Counted from the first letter of the stretch, positions 19,239 through 28,604 are shown. The stretch: DNA of 64,000 nucleotides from Rhodobacteraceae bacterium UBA6796 (GCA_002452815.1 DKFM01000020.1:161324-225323); one strand, 5' to 3'. The notes: generated by a model from the sequence alone, not told the origin. Made by a program: numbers and translations.

Positions 19239-19541
19239 ATGGCAGAAAAGACTTTGACGCGCATGGATCTGAGCGAAGCGGTGTTTCGCGAGGTTGGCCT
19301 GTCGCGCAACGAATCCGCGCAACTGGTCGAAAGCGTGCTGCAGCACATCTCCGATGCGCTGGCGGCCGGCGAAACGGTAAAGATCTCGTCCTTCGGCACC
19401 TTCTCGGTGCGCGAGAAATCCTCGCGCATGGGGCGCAATCCGAAAACCGGCGAAGAAGTGCCGATTTCGCCACGCCGCGTGTTGTCATTCCGCCCCTCGC
19501 ATCTGATGAAAGACCGCGTGGCCGCCGGAAACGCGGGCTGA
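19239..19541 (+). CDS. ihfA: Integration host factor alpha subunit
   Basis: A 100-residue HU/IHF-fold DNA-bending protein. The text [20 protein letters not shown] and the DNA-arm segment [20 protein letters not shown] identify it as IHF alpha rather than HU. It pairs with IHF beta, not present here. The start at 19239 follows a run of six G; ATG at 19236 is the alternative. IHF-alpha beside a MerR-type gene is a common alphaproteobacterial arrangement. Confidence 0.95.
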   Translation: MAEKTLTRMDLSEAVFREVGLSRNESAQLVESVLQHISDALAAGETVKISSFGTFSVREKSSRMGRNPKTGEEVPISPRRVLSFRPSHLMKDRVAAGNAG

Positions 19542-19621
19542 GCCTTCGGGCCGGGCCGCACCGCCCCACACCCTGATCCGAGAGGCCCGTTTCGCGGGCC
19601 CAAGCTGACGAGGACGGCGCG

Positions 19622-20635
19622 ATGTCGAAATCTGCCGATGCATTCCGCACCATCTCCGAGGTCGCGGACATTCTGGAAACGCCCACCCATGTGCTGCGCT
19701 TCTGGGAAAGCCGGTTTCCGCAGGTCAAACCCGTCAAGCGCGCGGGCGGGCGACGCTATTACCGGCCCGACGACGTGGCACTGCTGGGCGGGATCAAGCG
19801 GCTTTTGCACGAACAGGGGCTGGCCATCCGCGGCGTGCAGAAGATCCTGAAAGATGAAGGTGTGCGTCATGTGATGGCGCTGTCCGGTCTGGATCTGGAA
19901 GCGGTGGCCGAAGCCGAAGCCTCTGCTTCGCGCGACACGAGCCGGGCCGTCGCCGAACTGCTGGCTGTTCCGGTGCCCCCTGCCCCCGAACCCGAGCCAA
20001 AACCCGAAACGACCGACTGGCCCGAGGCCGAGGGTACCGACGCCCCTGCCGCCGAGGCCCCAGAACCCGAACCGGAAGCGCCCACCGCACCCGCAGCCAC
20101 GCCAGAACCGCCTGCCCCGCCCGGGGCCTCCTGGCCTGCGGCGGCCCCTCCGGCCCCGTCCGCTGTGGTCTCGCTGTTTCCCGCCGACCCCGAGGACCGC
20201 CCGGCCCCGCAGCAATCCCTGCGCACTGGCGCCAAACGCCCCCCCCACCAGGAAAGCGGCTGGCACCAAACCTCGCTGTTTGACGAGCCGCAAGATGCCG
20301 AACCGCTGATCGAACCCGGCGAAGCGCAGGATCTGGCGGCCGCAGCGGAGCCGCCAGCGCCCCCTTCGGAAGAAGCCCCGATGGCGCTGGATGTCGCACC
20401 GCCGCCCGAACCTGACCCCGCCGTGGCACAGATCGTCAGCCTGATGGTCGGACGCCCCGCCCCGCAGTCCGACGAGGCCCCTGCACCGACGCGCCCGCCG
20501 CTTTGCACGCGCCTGCGTGCGCTCAACCCGGCATCGCTGTCGGTCGGTGAACGCACCCGCCTTCTGGCCGCTTACGACCGGCTGGAGGCGCTGCGCGACC
20601 GGCTGCAACAGCCGCCGCGCGCGACGCTGGGCTGA
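19622..20635 (+). CDS. MerR-like regulator with long low-complexity tail
   Basis: A 337-residue protein. Residues 10-85 form a MerR-type winged helix ([40 protein letters not shown]). The rest is a proline/alanine/glutamate-rich region of about 200 residues with no fold signs, ending in a short conserved-looking helix ([20 protein letters not shown]). No metal or drug-binding C-terminal domain is seen. It follows ihfA after 80 bases. In this family orthologues next to ihfA are common but their target is not known to me. Confidence 0.85.
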   Translation: MSKSADAFRTISEVADILETPTHVLRFWESRFPQVKPVKRAGGRRYYRPDDVALLGGIKRLLHEQGLAIRGVQKILKDEGVRHVMALSGLDLEAVAEAEASASRDTSRAVAELLAVPVPPAPEPEPKPETTDWPEAEGTDAPAAEAPEPEPEAPTAPAATPEPPAPPGASWPAAAPPAPSAVVSLFPADPEDRPAPQQSLRTGAKRPPHQESGWHQTSLFDEPQDAEPLIEPGEAQDLAAAAEPPAPPSEEAPMALDVAPPPEPDPAVAQIVSLMVGRPAPQSDEAPAPTRPPLCTRLRALNPASLSVGERTRLLAAYDRLEALRDRLQQPPRATLG

Positions 20636-20720
20636 TGGCCGTCATGCCCCGTTTCGCTGGCCGTGAAACCATGCGCCAGACGGCAGGGCGCGCCGGGCGA
20701 AAAAAGTTGCGTTTTGCCGC

Positions 20721-20750
20721 TTGCACCCGCCCGCGCAATGCCTCTATATG
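20721..20750 (+). promoter_or_regulatory. Probable promoter of tRNA-Pro
   Basis: TTGCAC (20721-20726) and TATATG (20745-20750) are 18 bases apart; transcription would begin close to the tRNA 5' end at 20758. Placement directly before a tRNA supports the call. Confidence 0.6.
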
Positions 20751-20757
20751 CGCCTCG

Positions 20758-20836
20758 TCGGGCCGTGGCGCAGCCTGGTTAGCGCGTCCGTCTGGGGGGC
20801 GGAAGGTCGAGAGTTCGAATCTCTCCGGCCCGACCA
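20758..20836 (+). tRNA. tRNA-Pro (anticodon GGG)
   Basis: The 7-bp acceptor stem TCGGGCC/GGCCCGA, the D arm (GGCGCAGCCTGGTTAGCGC), the anticodon loop CTGGGGG reading GGG, the T arm with GTTCGAATC and the encoded CCA end are all present. The anticodon stem is TCCGT/GCGGA. Confidence 0.93.
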
Positions 20837-20844
20837 TTACGACA

Positions 20845-20876
20845 AACGCCCATCGCATTCCCATGCGGTGGGCGTT
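20845..20876 (+). terminator. Hairpin after tRNA-Pro, possible terminator
   Basis: An imperfect 14-bp stem (AACGCCCATCGCAT against ATGCGGTGGGCGTT, 4-base loop TCCC) starts 9 bases after the tRNA. There is no T tract, so it may be a processing signal or weak terminator rather than a standard one. Confidence 0.5.
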
Positions 20877-20912
20877 CGTGTATCTGCCACTTGCCCTTGG
20901 GAGGTTGACCGG

Positions 20913-21992
20913 ATGACGCTGGGTGTGCTGCCTGATACCGCGCTCAAGGCGATGATCGCGCGCGGTGAAATTACCGCCCAGACGCCCGTTACCGCCGAGC
21001 AGATCCAACCCGCGAGCCTTGATCTGCGGCTGGGCACCGTGGCCTACCGCATCCGCGCCTCGTTCCTGGCGGGCAAAGGCACGCGGGTCGATGCGAAACT
21101 GTCCGATTTCGAAATGCACCGGATGGACCTGTCCGCCGGTGCGGTGCTGGAAAAGGGCTGCGTCTATCTGGTGCCGCTGATGGAAGGTCTTGCGCTGCCG
21201 CCGGGCCTGACGGCGATCGCCAATGCGAAATCCTCGACCGGCCGGCTCGATTTGCTGACCCGGGTCATCACCGATGGCGGCACCGAATTCGACCGCATTC
21301 CCGAAGGCTACAGCGGCCCGCTATACGCCGAGATCTGCCCGCGCTCGTTTTCGGTGCTGGTGCGCCCGGGGATGCGCCTGAACCAGATCCGCTTCCGTGC
21401 CGGGCAGGCCGTGCTCAGCGACGCCGAACTGAAAGCGCTGCATTCCGCCGAACCGCTGGTCTCGGGCGAGGCGGTGATCGACCACGGTCTGGGCTTCTCG
21501 GTGGATCTGCGCCCCGAGACGGGCGATCTGGTGGGCTATCGCGCGAAACCGCATACCGGGGTGATCGACCTCGACCGGATCGCGCATTACCCGGCTTCGG
21601 AATTCTGGGAGGAAATCCACAGCCGCGATGGCCAGATCATCCTCGACCCCGGCGCGTTCTACATTCTGGTGTCGCGCGAGGCGGTGACGATCCCGCCCGA
21701 TTTCGCCGCCGAAATGGCCCCCTATCTTGCCATGGTGGGCGAGTTCCGTGTGCATTACGCGGGCTTCTTCGACCCCGGCTTCGGCCACGGCGCGGCGGGC
21801 GGCGCGGGCTCGCGCGGGGTGCTCGAGGTGCGCTGCCACGAGGCGCCCTTCGTGCTCGAACACGGACAGGTGGTGGGCCGCCTCGTCTATGAACGCATGG
21901 CGGGCCGCCCCGAGCGGCTGTACGGGGCGGGGATCGCCTCGAACTATCAGGGACAGGGGCTGAAACTCGGCAAGCATTTCAAGGCTGGCTGA
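20913..21992 (+). CDS. dcd: dCTP deaminase, double-length form
   Basis: A 359-residue 2'-deoxycytidine 5'-triphosphate deaminase-like protein, about twice the length of the standard Dcd. It holds two dUTPase-type folds in tandem: the first with ANAKSSTGRLDLLTRVITDGG and LYAEICPRSFSVLVRPG, the second with VGEFRVHYAGFFDPGFG and a closing GRLVYERMAG. The family makes dUMP precursor from dCTP. The ATG at 20913 has GGGAGG eight bases upstream; the open frame extending through the tRNA gene to 20721 is not coding. Which half keeps catalytic residues should be tested by alignment. Confidence 0.85.
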   Translation: MTLGVLPDTALKAMIARGEITAQTPVTAEQIQPASLDLRLGTVAYRIRASFLAGKGTRVDAKLSDFEMHRMDLSAGAVLEKGCVYLVPLMEGLALPPGLTAIANAKSSTGRLDLLTRVITDGGTEFDRIPEGYSGPLYAEICPRSFSVLVRPGMRLNQIRFRAGQAVLSDAELKALHSAEPLVSGEAVIDHGLGFSVDLRPETGDLVGYRAKPHTGVIDLDRIAHYPASEFWEEIHSRDGQIILDPGAFYILVSREAVTIPPDFAAEMAPYLAMVGEFRVHYAGFFDPGFGHGAAGGAGSRGVLEVRCHEAPFVLEHGQVVGRLVYERMAGRPERLYGAGIASNYQGQGLKLGKHFKAG

Positions 21993-21999
21993 GCGCGCA

Positions 22000-22124
22000 G
22001 GGGGCGCTGCCCCCTCTGGCCTGCGGCCATTCACCCCCGGGATATTTCTGCCAAAGTGAAAGCGCCGCGGTTTCATCTTGGCCCAAATATCCCGGGGGGA
22101 GCGTAGCGGGGGGCAGCGCCCCCC
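22000..22124. repeat. Complete composite intergenic repeat
   Basis: Outer arms GGGGGCGCTGCCCCC (22000-22014) and GGGGGCAGCGCCCCC (22109-22123) are inverted copies; inside them CCCCCGGGATATTT and AAATATCCCGGGGG are a second inverted pair around a short variable centre (TGCCAAAGTGAAAG ... TTTCATCTTGGC). The right arm ends 6 bases before the next start codon. Confidence 0.9.
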
Positions 22125-22129
22125 TGAGG

Positions 22130-22534
22130 ATGGGCCGCTTGCAGATCGGCGGGCAAAGCCTTACCCATGCCCCAATGCAGATCTTTGAGGATATCATCAG
22201 CGACCGTGGCTCGCGCTATGCGGTTTCGGGCGCGCCCTGTGCCGACGAGGCGCAGGCCAAGGCCCTGCTCAAGGAGCTGAAGCGGGTCAAGAAATTCGCG
22301 AAGGCCACGCATAACAGCTGGGGACTTCTGGGGCCCGACGGGCCGGTGAAAAGTGATGACGGAGAAGCGGGGGCCGGGGCGATCATCCTGCGGATGCTGG
22401 AGAGCGCCGCGCTGGAGCGCCATCTGATCGTGGTGACGCGCTGGTATGGCGGCAAGCATCTGGGCGGCGACCGGTTCCGCCATGTGCAGGAGGCTGTGCG
22501 GGTCTATCTGGCCGAAACCGGCGTGGCGGGGTAA
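22130..22534 (+). CDS. UPF0029/IMPACT-family protein
   Basis: A 134-residue protein equivalent to the IMPACT N-terminal (UPF0029) domain, with the diagnostic TRWYGGKHLGGDRFRHV and the ATHNSWGLL segment. The bacterial family member YigZ has a similar domain, but this protein lacks the second YigZ domain. The molecular role is not established; in eukaryotes IMPACT binds the Gcn1-Gcn2 system. The start is uncertain: ATG 22130 is right after the repeat, while ATG 22175 (MQIFEDIISDRG) begins at the conserved part. Confidence 0.8.
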   Translation: MGRLQIGGQSLTHAPMQIFEDIISDRGSRYAVSGAPCADEAQAKALLKELKRVKKFAKATHNSWGLLGPDGPVKSDDGEAGAGAIILRMLESAALERHLIVVTRWYGGKHLGGDRFRHVQEAVRVYLAETGVAG

Positions 22535-22574
22535 GGGCACCGCGCGGGAATTACTCCGCGCGGTGCCGGGGTTC

Positions 22575-24410
22575 TCAGGCGGCGTCTTCGTCTTCCTCGG
22601 CCGACTGGCGCGCCCACATCGCGGCATAGCGCCCACCGCGGGCCAGCAGCGTCTCATGCGTGCCCTCTTCGACGATCTCGCCTTTTTCCAGCACGACGAT
22701 CCGGTCGGCATCGGCAATCGTGCTGAGGCGGTGCGCGATGGTGATGACCGTGCGCCCCTGCCCCATCGCCTTCAGGCTGTCCTGGATGTCACGTTCGGTC
22801 TGGGTATCGAGCGCCGAGGTCGCCTCATCCAAGAGCAGGATCGGCGGGTTCTTCAGCAGGGTGCGGGCGATGCCCACGCGCTGCTTTTCCCCGCCCGAGA
22901 GTTTCAGCCCGCGCTCGCCCACCGCCGTGTCGTAGCCTTCGGGCAGATGCGTCACGAAGTCATGGATCTTGGCGGCGCGGGCGGCAGCGATGATCTCGGC
23001 CTCGGTGGCATCGGGGCGACCGTAGGCGATATTGTAGCGGATGGTGTCGTTGAACAGCACCGTGTCTTGCGGCACCACGCCGATCGCGGCATGCAGGCTG
23101 TCTTGCGTCACATCGCGCAGGTCCTGCCCGTCGATACGGATCGCGCCGCCCGTGACCTCGTAGAAGCGGAACATCAGCCGCCCGATGGTGGATTTGCCAG
23201 ACCCCGACGGCCCGACCAGCGCCACCGTCTGCCCTGCCGGGACCGTCAGCGAAATCCCCTTGAGGATCGGACGCGCCGGGTCATAGGCGAATTGCACATT
23301 GTCGAAGGTGACTTCACCGCCTTGCACTTTCAGAACATTTGCATCGGGCTTGTCCTGAATTTCGGCCGGCTGATGCAACAAATCGAACATTTCGCCCATA
23401 TCGACCAGGGCTTGCCGGATCTCGCGGTAGACCGTGCCCAGAAAGCCCAGCGGCATCGTGATCTGGATCATATAGGCCTGCACCATGACGAAATCGCCCA
23501 CCGTCAGCGTGCCCGCCTGCACCCCCATCGCCGCCATCACCATCACGATCACCAGACCCGTGGTGATGATCAGGCTTTGTCCGAAGTTCAGGAAAGCCAG
23601 CGATTGCCCGGTCTTCACGGCCATCTGCTCATAACCCGCCATCGAGGCGTCATAGCGCGCGGCCTCGCGTTTCTCGGCGCCGAAATATTTCACGGTTTCA
23701 AAGTTCAGCAGGCTGTCGATGGCCTTCTGGTTGGCCTGGGTGTCGGCCTCGTTCATCCGCCGCCGGATCGCCACGCGCCATTCGGTGACCTTGAAGGTGA
23801 AGGTGACATAGGCCCAGATCGTCACCACCACGACCGCCGCATAGCGCCAGTCGAACAGCACCGCGAACAGGATCGACACCATCGTCAGTTCCAGGATCAG
23901 CGGCCCGACCGAGAACAGCATGAAGCGCAGCAGGAATTCGACGCCCTTCACGCCGCGTTCGATGATCCGGCTGAGCCCGCCGGTCTTGCGGGTGATGTGA
24001 TAGCGCATCGACAGGCGGTGGATGTGTTCGAAGGTTTCCAGCGCCAGTTGCCGCAGCGCGCGCTGCGCCACCCGCACGAAGATCGCATCACGCAGCTCGC
24101 CAAACCCCACCGAGGACAGCCGCGCCACCCCGTAGGCGATGGTCAGCGCCACCGCGCCCAGACCCAGCAGCCAGCCTTCGGCCCGTGCCTCGCCCGCCAA
24201 CGCGTCCACCGCCGCCTTGTACAGGAACGGCGTGCCGACCGAGATCAGCTTGGCCACCACCAGCGCCAGCATCGCCAGCACCACGCGTTGCTTCACCCAG
24301 GGCTGGCCTTCGGGCCACAGATAGGGCGCCACCTGCCGGATCGTCCGAGCCCCGCGCGAGCGCTCGGCCCGGTCCAGCTTGCCCGCTTGCGTGATTTGTG
24401 ACGGCGGCAT
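22575..24410 (-). CDS. Atm1-type ABC exporter
   Basis: A 611-residue half transporter with an N-terminal six-helix membrane domain and a C-terminal ATPase (Walker A GPSGSGKST, signature KLSGGEKQRVGIARTLL, Walker B ILLLDEATSALD). The stretch NEADTQANQKAIDSLLNFE and ETVKYFGAE in the membrane domain is characteristic of the Atm1/HMT1 group, which in alphaproteobacteria and mitochondria exports glutathione-linked metal or sulfur species. Start at 24410 (MPPSQITQAG) has AAAGGG upstream. It is a homodimer by family. It ends close to the convergent IMPACT gene. Confidence 0.9.
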   Translation of the reverse strand: MPPSQITQAGKLDRAERSRGARTIRQVAPYLWPEGQPWVKQRVVLAMLALVVAKLISVGTPFLYKAAVDALAGEARAEGWLLGLGAVALTIAYGVARLSSVGFGELRDAIFVRVAQRALRQLALETFEHIHRLSMRYHITRKTGGLSRIIERGVKGVEFLLRFMLFSVGPLILELTMVSILFAVLFDWRYAAVVVVTIWAYVTFTFKVTEWRVAIRRRMNEADTQANQKAIDSLLNFETVKYFGAEKREAARYDASMAGYEQMAVKTGQSLAFLNFGQSLIITTGLVIVMVMAAMGVQAGTLTVGDFVMVQAYMIQITMPLGFLGTVYREIRQALVDMGEMFDLLHQPAEIQDKPDANVLKVQGGEVTFDNVQFAYDPARPILKGISLTVPAGQTVALVGPSGSGKSTIGRLMFRFYEVTGGAIRIDGQDLRDVTQDSLHAAIGVVPQDTVLFNDTIRYNIAYGRPDATEAEIIAAARAAKIHDFVTHLPEGYDTAVGERGLKLSGGEKQRVGIARTLLKNPPILLLDEATSALDTQTERDIQDSLKAMGQGRTVITIAHRLSTIADADRIVVLEKGEIVEEGTHETLLARGGRYAAMWARQSAEEDEDAA

Positions 24411-24509
24411 ATCGCGCCCTTTCCAACTGTTGAAATATCGCAGGGCGGCACGGCCATCGCCTGCCACCCGGAGCGCATTACCTAAGCCCTGCGGGCACGA
24501 TGTCCAGCC

Positions 24510-25685
24510 CTATTCGGGCAGGGTGAAGACCTGCCCCGGATAGATCAGATCGGGGTCGCGGATCTGGTCCTGATTGGCGCTGAACACCCGCACATAGAGG
24601 AACCCGTCGCCATAGGTTTCGCGCGCGATCGCCCAAAGCGTATTGCCCGGCTGCACGGTCAGCAGCCGCACGGCGGGGGTGCCAGCAGCGGGCGCCGCGA
24701 CCGGGGCGGGCGCAGCACTAACCGCAACCTCACCTTCGGCGGCCGGCACCGCCGGTGCCGCCTGCGCCAGAAGCGCGGGGGCGACACGTTCAAAGGGCGT
24801 CTCGGCCCGGGCCAGCACCTTGCCTGCGGCATCCAGCGCGTCGACGCGCAAACTGTAGCGCCCCGGGGCCACATCGGCCAGAACCATGCGCCAGCTGCCA
24901 TCCGCCGTGCCGGTGCCTTCGGCCACAAACGCTTCGTTCAGATAGGCCCGCAGATGCGCCCCATCGGGGGCCCCGCGTCCGCTGAGCGCGACATTCGCTG
25001 CCGCATCATAGGACAGCGTGTCGATCACAAGCACGGCGCTGGCCTCCGCCAGCACCCGCGCGCCCGCGGCATCGGCCACCACCGGCGCGGCGGCGGCGGT
25101 TTCGACTGCAGCGACCTGCTCGGCCACCGCCTCGGGGGCGGCGCCAGCGGCAGCCGCGGCCTCGGCCACGGCCTGCGGGCTTGGCGCGACGGTCAGCACC
25201 TCGCCGCCGTCACGGGCCACCCCATCGGCGCCGGTGATCCGCACACTCAGGCTGCGGGCCGTCGCGGCAGGCCCGGCCAGCACGACCGAGGCGAAACTGC
25301 CCCCCGCCAGCGCCTGCACCGTGTCCACCACCTGCCCGTCGAGCAGTACCTCGACCGTGGCGCCCGGTTCAGCATGCCCCGCAAGCGTGATCGCCCCTTC
25401 GGGCGAGGCGCGGAACTGATCGAAGCGGGCGGCGACAGGCGGTGCCTGTGTCGCCGAAGGCGCCGCAGCTTCGGCCACGGGTTCCGCCACCGGGGCAGGC
25501 ATCTGCGCCACCGGGGCCGGGGCCTGCGTCGGCGGTGTGCTGCTGCTCAGCACCCAATAGCCCGCGCCGACCGCCAGCACCCCCAACGCCGCCAGCGCGC
25601 CCAACACCGCGCCACCCGCCCCCGACGCCGCCCCGGCCTGCGCCGGTGCCGCCTGTTCCGGGGCCTCTGCCTTGCCGTGTTCCAT
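24510..25685 (-). CDS. Membrane-anchored LysM-domain protein
   Basis: A 391-residue alanine- and proline-rich protein. A single transmembrane helix lies at about residues 22-47 (GAVLGALAALGVLAVGAGYW). The middle has two Ig-like beta segments (GHAEPGATVEVLLDGQVVDT and SGRGAPDGAHLRAYLNEAF). The C-terminal LysM domain (LLTVQPGNTLWAIARETYGD, PDLIYPGQVFTLPE) would bind peptidoglycan. The start at 25685 has AAGGGA; a longer frame reaches 25763. The likely site is the periplasm; the partner is unknown. Confidence 0.85.
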   Translation of the reverse strand: MEHGKAEAPEQAAPAQAGAASGAGGAVLGALAALGVLAVGAGYWVLSSSTPPTQAPAPVAQMPAPVAEPVAEAAAPSATQAPPVAARFDQFRASPEGAITLAGHAEPGATVEVLLDGQVVDTVQALAGGSFASVVLAGPAATARSLSVRITGADGVARDGGEVLTVAPSPQAVAEAAAAAGAAPEAVAEQVAAVETAAAAPVVADAAGARVLAEASAVLVIDTLSYDAAANVALSGRGAPDGAHLRAYLNEAFVAEGTGTADGSWRMVLADVAPGRYSLRVDALDAAGKVLARAETPFERVAPALLAQAAPAVPAAEGEVAVSAAPAPVAAPAAGTPAVRLLTVQPGNTLWAIARETYGDGFLYVRVFSANQDQIRDPDLIYPGQVFTLPE

Positions 25686-25830
25686 ATCCGTCCCTTTCTC
25701 TCGCGCGATCTTGCGCCGCGCGGCTTGAGCAAGCTTAGCCAAGCCGGTATCACCGAACAACAATTCGCTGATCGCTTCGCGCCGATTGTGGCGCCCGTGC
25801 GACGACGCATGGCGACGAAAGGATTTTCCG

Positions 25831-26388
25831 ATGACCAGACCCCTTCCCTCTGTCTGCGTTTACTGCGGTTCGCGCGCGGGGGCCCGCCCCGCCTATGTGC
25901 AGGCTGCGCGCGACACCGGCACGATGCTGGCCGCACGCGGCTGGCGGCTGGTTTACGGCGCAGGCGATGTCGGGCTGATGGGCGAGGTCGCCCGGGCGGC
26001 ACAGACCGCGGGCGGCGCCACCTTCGGCGTGATCCCCGAACACCTGTTCCCGCGCGAGGTCGGCAAGCGCGACCTGACCACCTTCGTCGTCACCGAGAAC
26101 ATGCACGAGCGCAAGAAGGTGATGTTCATGAATTCGAACGCGATCGTCGTGCTGCCCGGCGGCGCCGGCTCGCTCGACGAGTTGTTCGAGGTCTTGACCT
26201 GGCGCCAGATCGGGTTGCATCGCAAACCGATCCTGATCCTCAACACCGACGGATATTGGGAACCGCTGCGCGCGATGCTGGATCAGATCGTGGCCGAGGG
26301 CTTTGCCGATCCCAGCCTGCAGGACATGCTGATCTGGGCCCCCGATGTCGCCACGCTGGAACGCGAACTCGCCACCGCCCTTGGCTGA
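25831..26388 (+). CDS. LOG-family Rossmann-fold protein (TIGR00730)
   Basis: A 185-residue LOG-family protein. The Rossmann start SVCVYCGSRAGARPAY and the motif PGGAGSLDELFEVLTW (family PGGxGTxxE with Ser for Thr) are present, as is the MHERKK segment that contacts nucleotide. Family members cleave nucleoside 5'-monophosphates (cytokinin ribotide or AMP). ATG at 25831 follows GAAAGGA. Its TGA is directly followed by the convergent rarD stop (TGATCA). Confidence 0.9.
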   Translation: MTRPLPSVCVYCGSRAGARPAYVQAARDTGTMLAARGWRLVYGAGDVGLMGEVARAAQTAGGATFGVIPEHLFPREVGKRDLTTFVVTENMHERKKVMFMNSNAIVVLPGGAGSLDELFEVLTWRQIGLHRKPILILNTDGYWEPLRAMLDQIVAEGFADPSLQDMLIWAPDVATLERELATALG

Positions 26389-27267
26389 TCAGCGGCGCAG
26401 GCTGGCCAGGGAATACAGCGCCAGCGCGCCCCAGATCAGCGGAAAGGCCATCGCGTGCCACTGCGTCAGCGGCTCGCCGAAGACCAGCACGGCCACCGCG
26501 AATTGCAGGGTCGGATTGAGGTATTGCACCAGCCCCAGCGTCGCCATCCGCACCCGCCGCGCGGCATAGGAAAACAGCATCAGCGGCCCGCCGGTCAGCA
26601 CCCCCGAAAACGCCAGCAGCGCGCTTTCGCGCCAATCGGCACCGAAATGCCCCGACCCCGGCGCAAGGCCGAAGGCGCCGTAATGCAGCGCCAGCAACAG
26701 GCCCAGTGCGAAGGGCGCCAGCAGCGCCACCTCTGCCGTGACCGAAACCACCGGCCCCAGATCGAGCCGCTTCTTGATCAGGCCATAGGCCCCGAATGTG
26801 CCCGCCAGCAGCAATGCCATCCAGGGCGCCGCGCCCAGCCCCCAGGTCAGCCCGCCGACCGCCAGCGCCGCCAGCGCGACGGCCGCGCCCTGCAACCGAT
26901 CCAGCCGCTCGCCAAAGACGACCAGCCCCAGAACCACCGCCACCAGGGGAAAGATGTAATAGCCAAGGCTCGCCTCGACCGCGCGGCCGTTCTGCACGGA
27001 CCAGATGAAGCCGAACCAGTTGATCGAAATCACCAGCGCGGAAATCGCCAGAACGCCAAGATTGCGCCCGCGCAGCGCTGCGGCCAAGGCACCGACCCGG
27101 CGCTGCACGATCAGCACCGCGCCGAAAAACACCAGCGACCACAAGGTGCGATGCGCCAGCACCTCAAGCGGCGGAACCGCCGCCAGCATCTTGTAATACA
27201 TCCCCGAGAGGCCCCAGACCGTGCATGCGGCGACGATCGCCCAAAAGCCCTTGACCGTGTCGCTCAT
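26389..27267 (-). CDS. rarD: RarD-like EamA-family permease
   Basis: A 292-residue protein with about ten membrane helices and the RarD-family N-terminus MSDTVKGFWAIVAACTVWGL and PLEVLAHRTLWS. The closing GLVQYLNPTLQFAVAVLVFGE matches RarD. RarD proteins belong to the drug/metabolite transporter superfamily; the substrate is unknown. It overlaps no gene but abuts the LOG gene stop. Confidence 0.88.
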   Translation of the reverse strand: MSDTVKGFWAIVAACTVWGLSGMYYKMLAAVPPLEVLAHRTLWSLVFFGAVLIVQRRVGALAAALRGRNLGVLAISALVISINWFGFIWSVQNGRAVEASLGYYIFPLVAVVLGLVVFGERLDRLQGAAVALAALAVGGLTWGLGAAPWMALLLAGTFGAYGLIKKRLDLGPVVSVTAEVALLAPFALGLLLALHYGAFGLAPGSGHFGADWRESALLAFSGVLTGGPLMLFSYAARRVRMATLGLVQYLNPTLQFAVAVLVFGEPLTQWHAMAFPLIWGALALYSLASLRR

Positions 27268-27377
27268 TGTCTGATGTCCCTGCCTGCGGCAAGGACATGC
27301 CTACGCCCCCGCCAGATCGCGCCACGCTGCCCGATCCGGCGGGGAAAGGAAAGCCCCCGGCGCCCTGAAAACCGGCC

Positions 27378-27812
27378 TCAGACCGGATCAAGCGCCGCGA
27401 CGAGAACCCGCGCCAGATCCGGCAGCGGATGGCCGGTCAGGGTCTTGTCGATCTCGGCCACGATCCGTTCGGCCAGCGCCGCAGGCATTTCGGCGCGCAA
27501 CGCGGCCAGCATCTGCGGCGGGGCAACCAGAACCAGCTTGGCATCGCCGGCATGCGCCCCCAAGAAGCCGACCAGGACACGGGCAAAGCGGACCTGCGCA
27601 ACGCGCTCGGGATCGCCCTGCACGAAGGCGGTGCCATGGCCCGTCCCGCGATCCCCCTCGCGGCCCGGAGGAGCGGCAAAATCGACCGCAGGCTCCGCCG
27701 TGCGGCTGCCCAGAACCTTCAATTCCGGCGCGCTCGGGTTGCCCACGTTCTCGACCAGAAACGCACGCGCCTCGTCGGCAATCAGAAACCTCACACCTTT
27801 GGAAAACAGCAT
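27378..27812 (-). CDS. Host-attachment-like protein (PF10116 type)
   Basis: A 144-residue protein similar to the family named for host attachment in Agrobacterium and more recently likened to archaeal/bacterial release-factor-like (eRF1-like) Rossmann domains. Visible are WxxxxD-like start VRFLIADEARAFLVEN, the GREGDRGTGHGTAF loop and LVLVAPPQMLAALR. The start at 27812 was chosen because AAAGGAGG lies upstream at good spacing; an ATG at 27830 is less well placed. The function in a free-living bacterium is unclear. Confidence 0.65.
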   Translation of the reverse strand: MLFSKGVRFLIADEARAFLVENVGNPSAPELKVLGSRTAEPAVDFAAPPGREGDRGTGHGTAFVQGDPERVAQVRFARVLVGFLGAHAGDAKLVLVAPPQMLAALRAEMPAALAERIVAEIDKTLTGHPLPDLARVLVAALDPV

Positions 27813-27912
27813 GGCGTCCTCCTTTCTCATGCCTGAAAGAAAGGTAGTCCCGAGTAGGCCCGGTTACCAGCCCTTTGGTCAATGCGCCGCACCCCGGCGC
27901 AAACGCGCCCAG

Positions 27913-27942
27913 CAAAAAGCCCGCCGGATCGCTCCGGCGGGC
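27913..27942 (-). terminator. Rho-independent terminator of sod
   Basis: Minus strand: 10-bp stem GCCCGCCGGA/TCCGGCGGGC with a 4-base loop and TTTTT tail, 24 bases after the superoxide dismutase stop. Confidence 0.9.
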
Positions 27943-27966
27943 TTGCTGTGACGATCGCGGCCGCGA

Positions 27967-28566
27967 TTACATGCGCGAAGCGACGTTTTCCCAGTTCACC
28001 AGCTTGTCGAGGAAGTTGGTCAGATAGGCCGGGCGCTTGTTGCGGAAGTCGATGTAATAGCTGTGTTCCCACACGTCGCAGCCCAGAAGCGCGGTCTGGC
28101 CAAAGCACAGCGGGTTCACGCCGTTCTCGGTCTTGGTCACTTTCAGCGCGCCGTCGGCATCCTTCACCAGCCAGCACCAGCCCGAACCGAACTGGGCCGC
28201 ACCGGCAGCGGCAAACTCTTCCTTGAACTTGGCGACCGAGCCGAACGACTCAACCAGCGCCTTTTCCAGCTCGCCCGGCATCACCTTGCCGCCCGGGCCC
28301 ATCATTTCCCAGAACTGGGCATGGTTCCAATGCTGCGACGCGTTGTTGAAAATGCCGTTCTGCGCGACGGCGCCCGCCTGATAGGTGCCCTTGACGACCT
28401 CTTCCAGCGACTTGCCTTCCCATTCGGTGCCCGCGATCAGCTTGTTGCCGTTGTCGACATAGGCCTTGTGGTGCAGGTCGTGGTGGTATTCGAGGGTTTC
28501 CTTCGACATGCCAAGATCGGCCAGCGCGTCATGGGCATAGGGAAGATCGGGAAGTTCGAAAGCCAT
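27967..28566 (-). CDS. sodB: Superoxide dismutase (Fe/Mn family)
   Basis: A 199-residue Fe/Mn superoxide dismutase. Metal ligands are seen in HHDLHHKAYV (His), SQHWNHAQFW (His) and DVWEHSYYIDF (Asp and His). The NNASQHWNHAQFW and GAAQFGSGWCWLV texts suggest the iron type, but Fe against Mn cannot be settled by reading. Start at 28566 (MAFELPDLPYAHDAL) is the family start with AAAAGGA upstream. It has its own promoter and terminator, so it is monocistronic. Confidence 0.95.
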   Translation of the reverse strand: MAFELPDLPYAHDALADLGMSKETLEYHHDLHHKAYVDNGNKLIAGTEWEGKSLEEVVKGTYQAGAVAQNGIFNNASQHWNHAQFWEMMGPGGKVMPGELEKALVESFGSVAKFKEEFAAAGAAQFGSGWCWLVKDADGALKVTKTENGVNPLCFGQTALLGCDVWEHSYYIDFRNKRPAYLTNFLDKLVNWENVASRM

Positions 28567-28604
28567 AATATGCATCCTTTTCGAAGGGGTCCTGTTGCTG
28601 CCTC

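Noticed and set aside
20721..20912. Upstream extension of the dCTP deaminase gene through tRNA-Pro
   Set aside because: The extension translates the tRNA gene and has no family similarity; a strong ribosome site precedes 20913.
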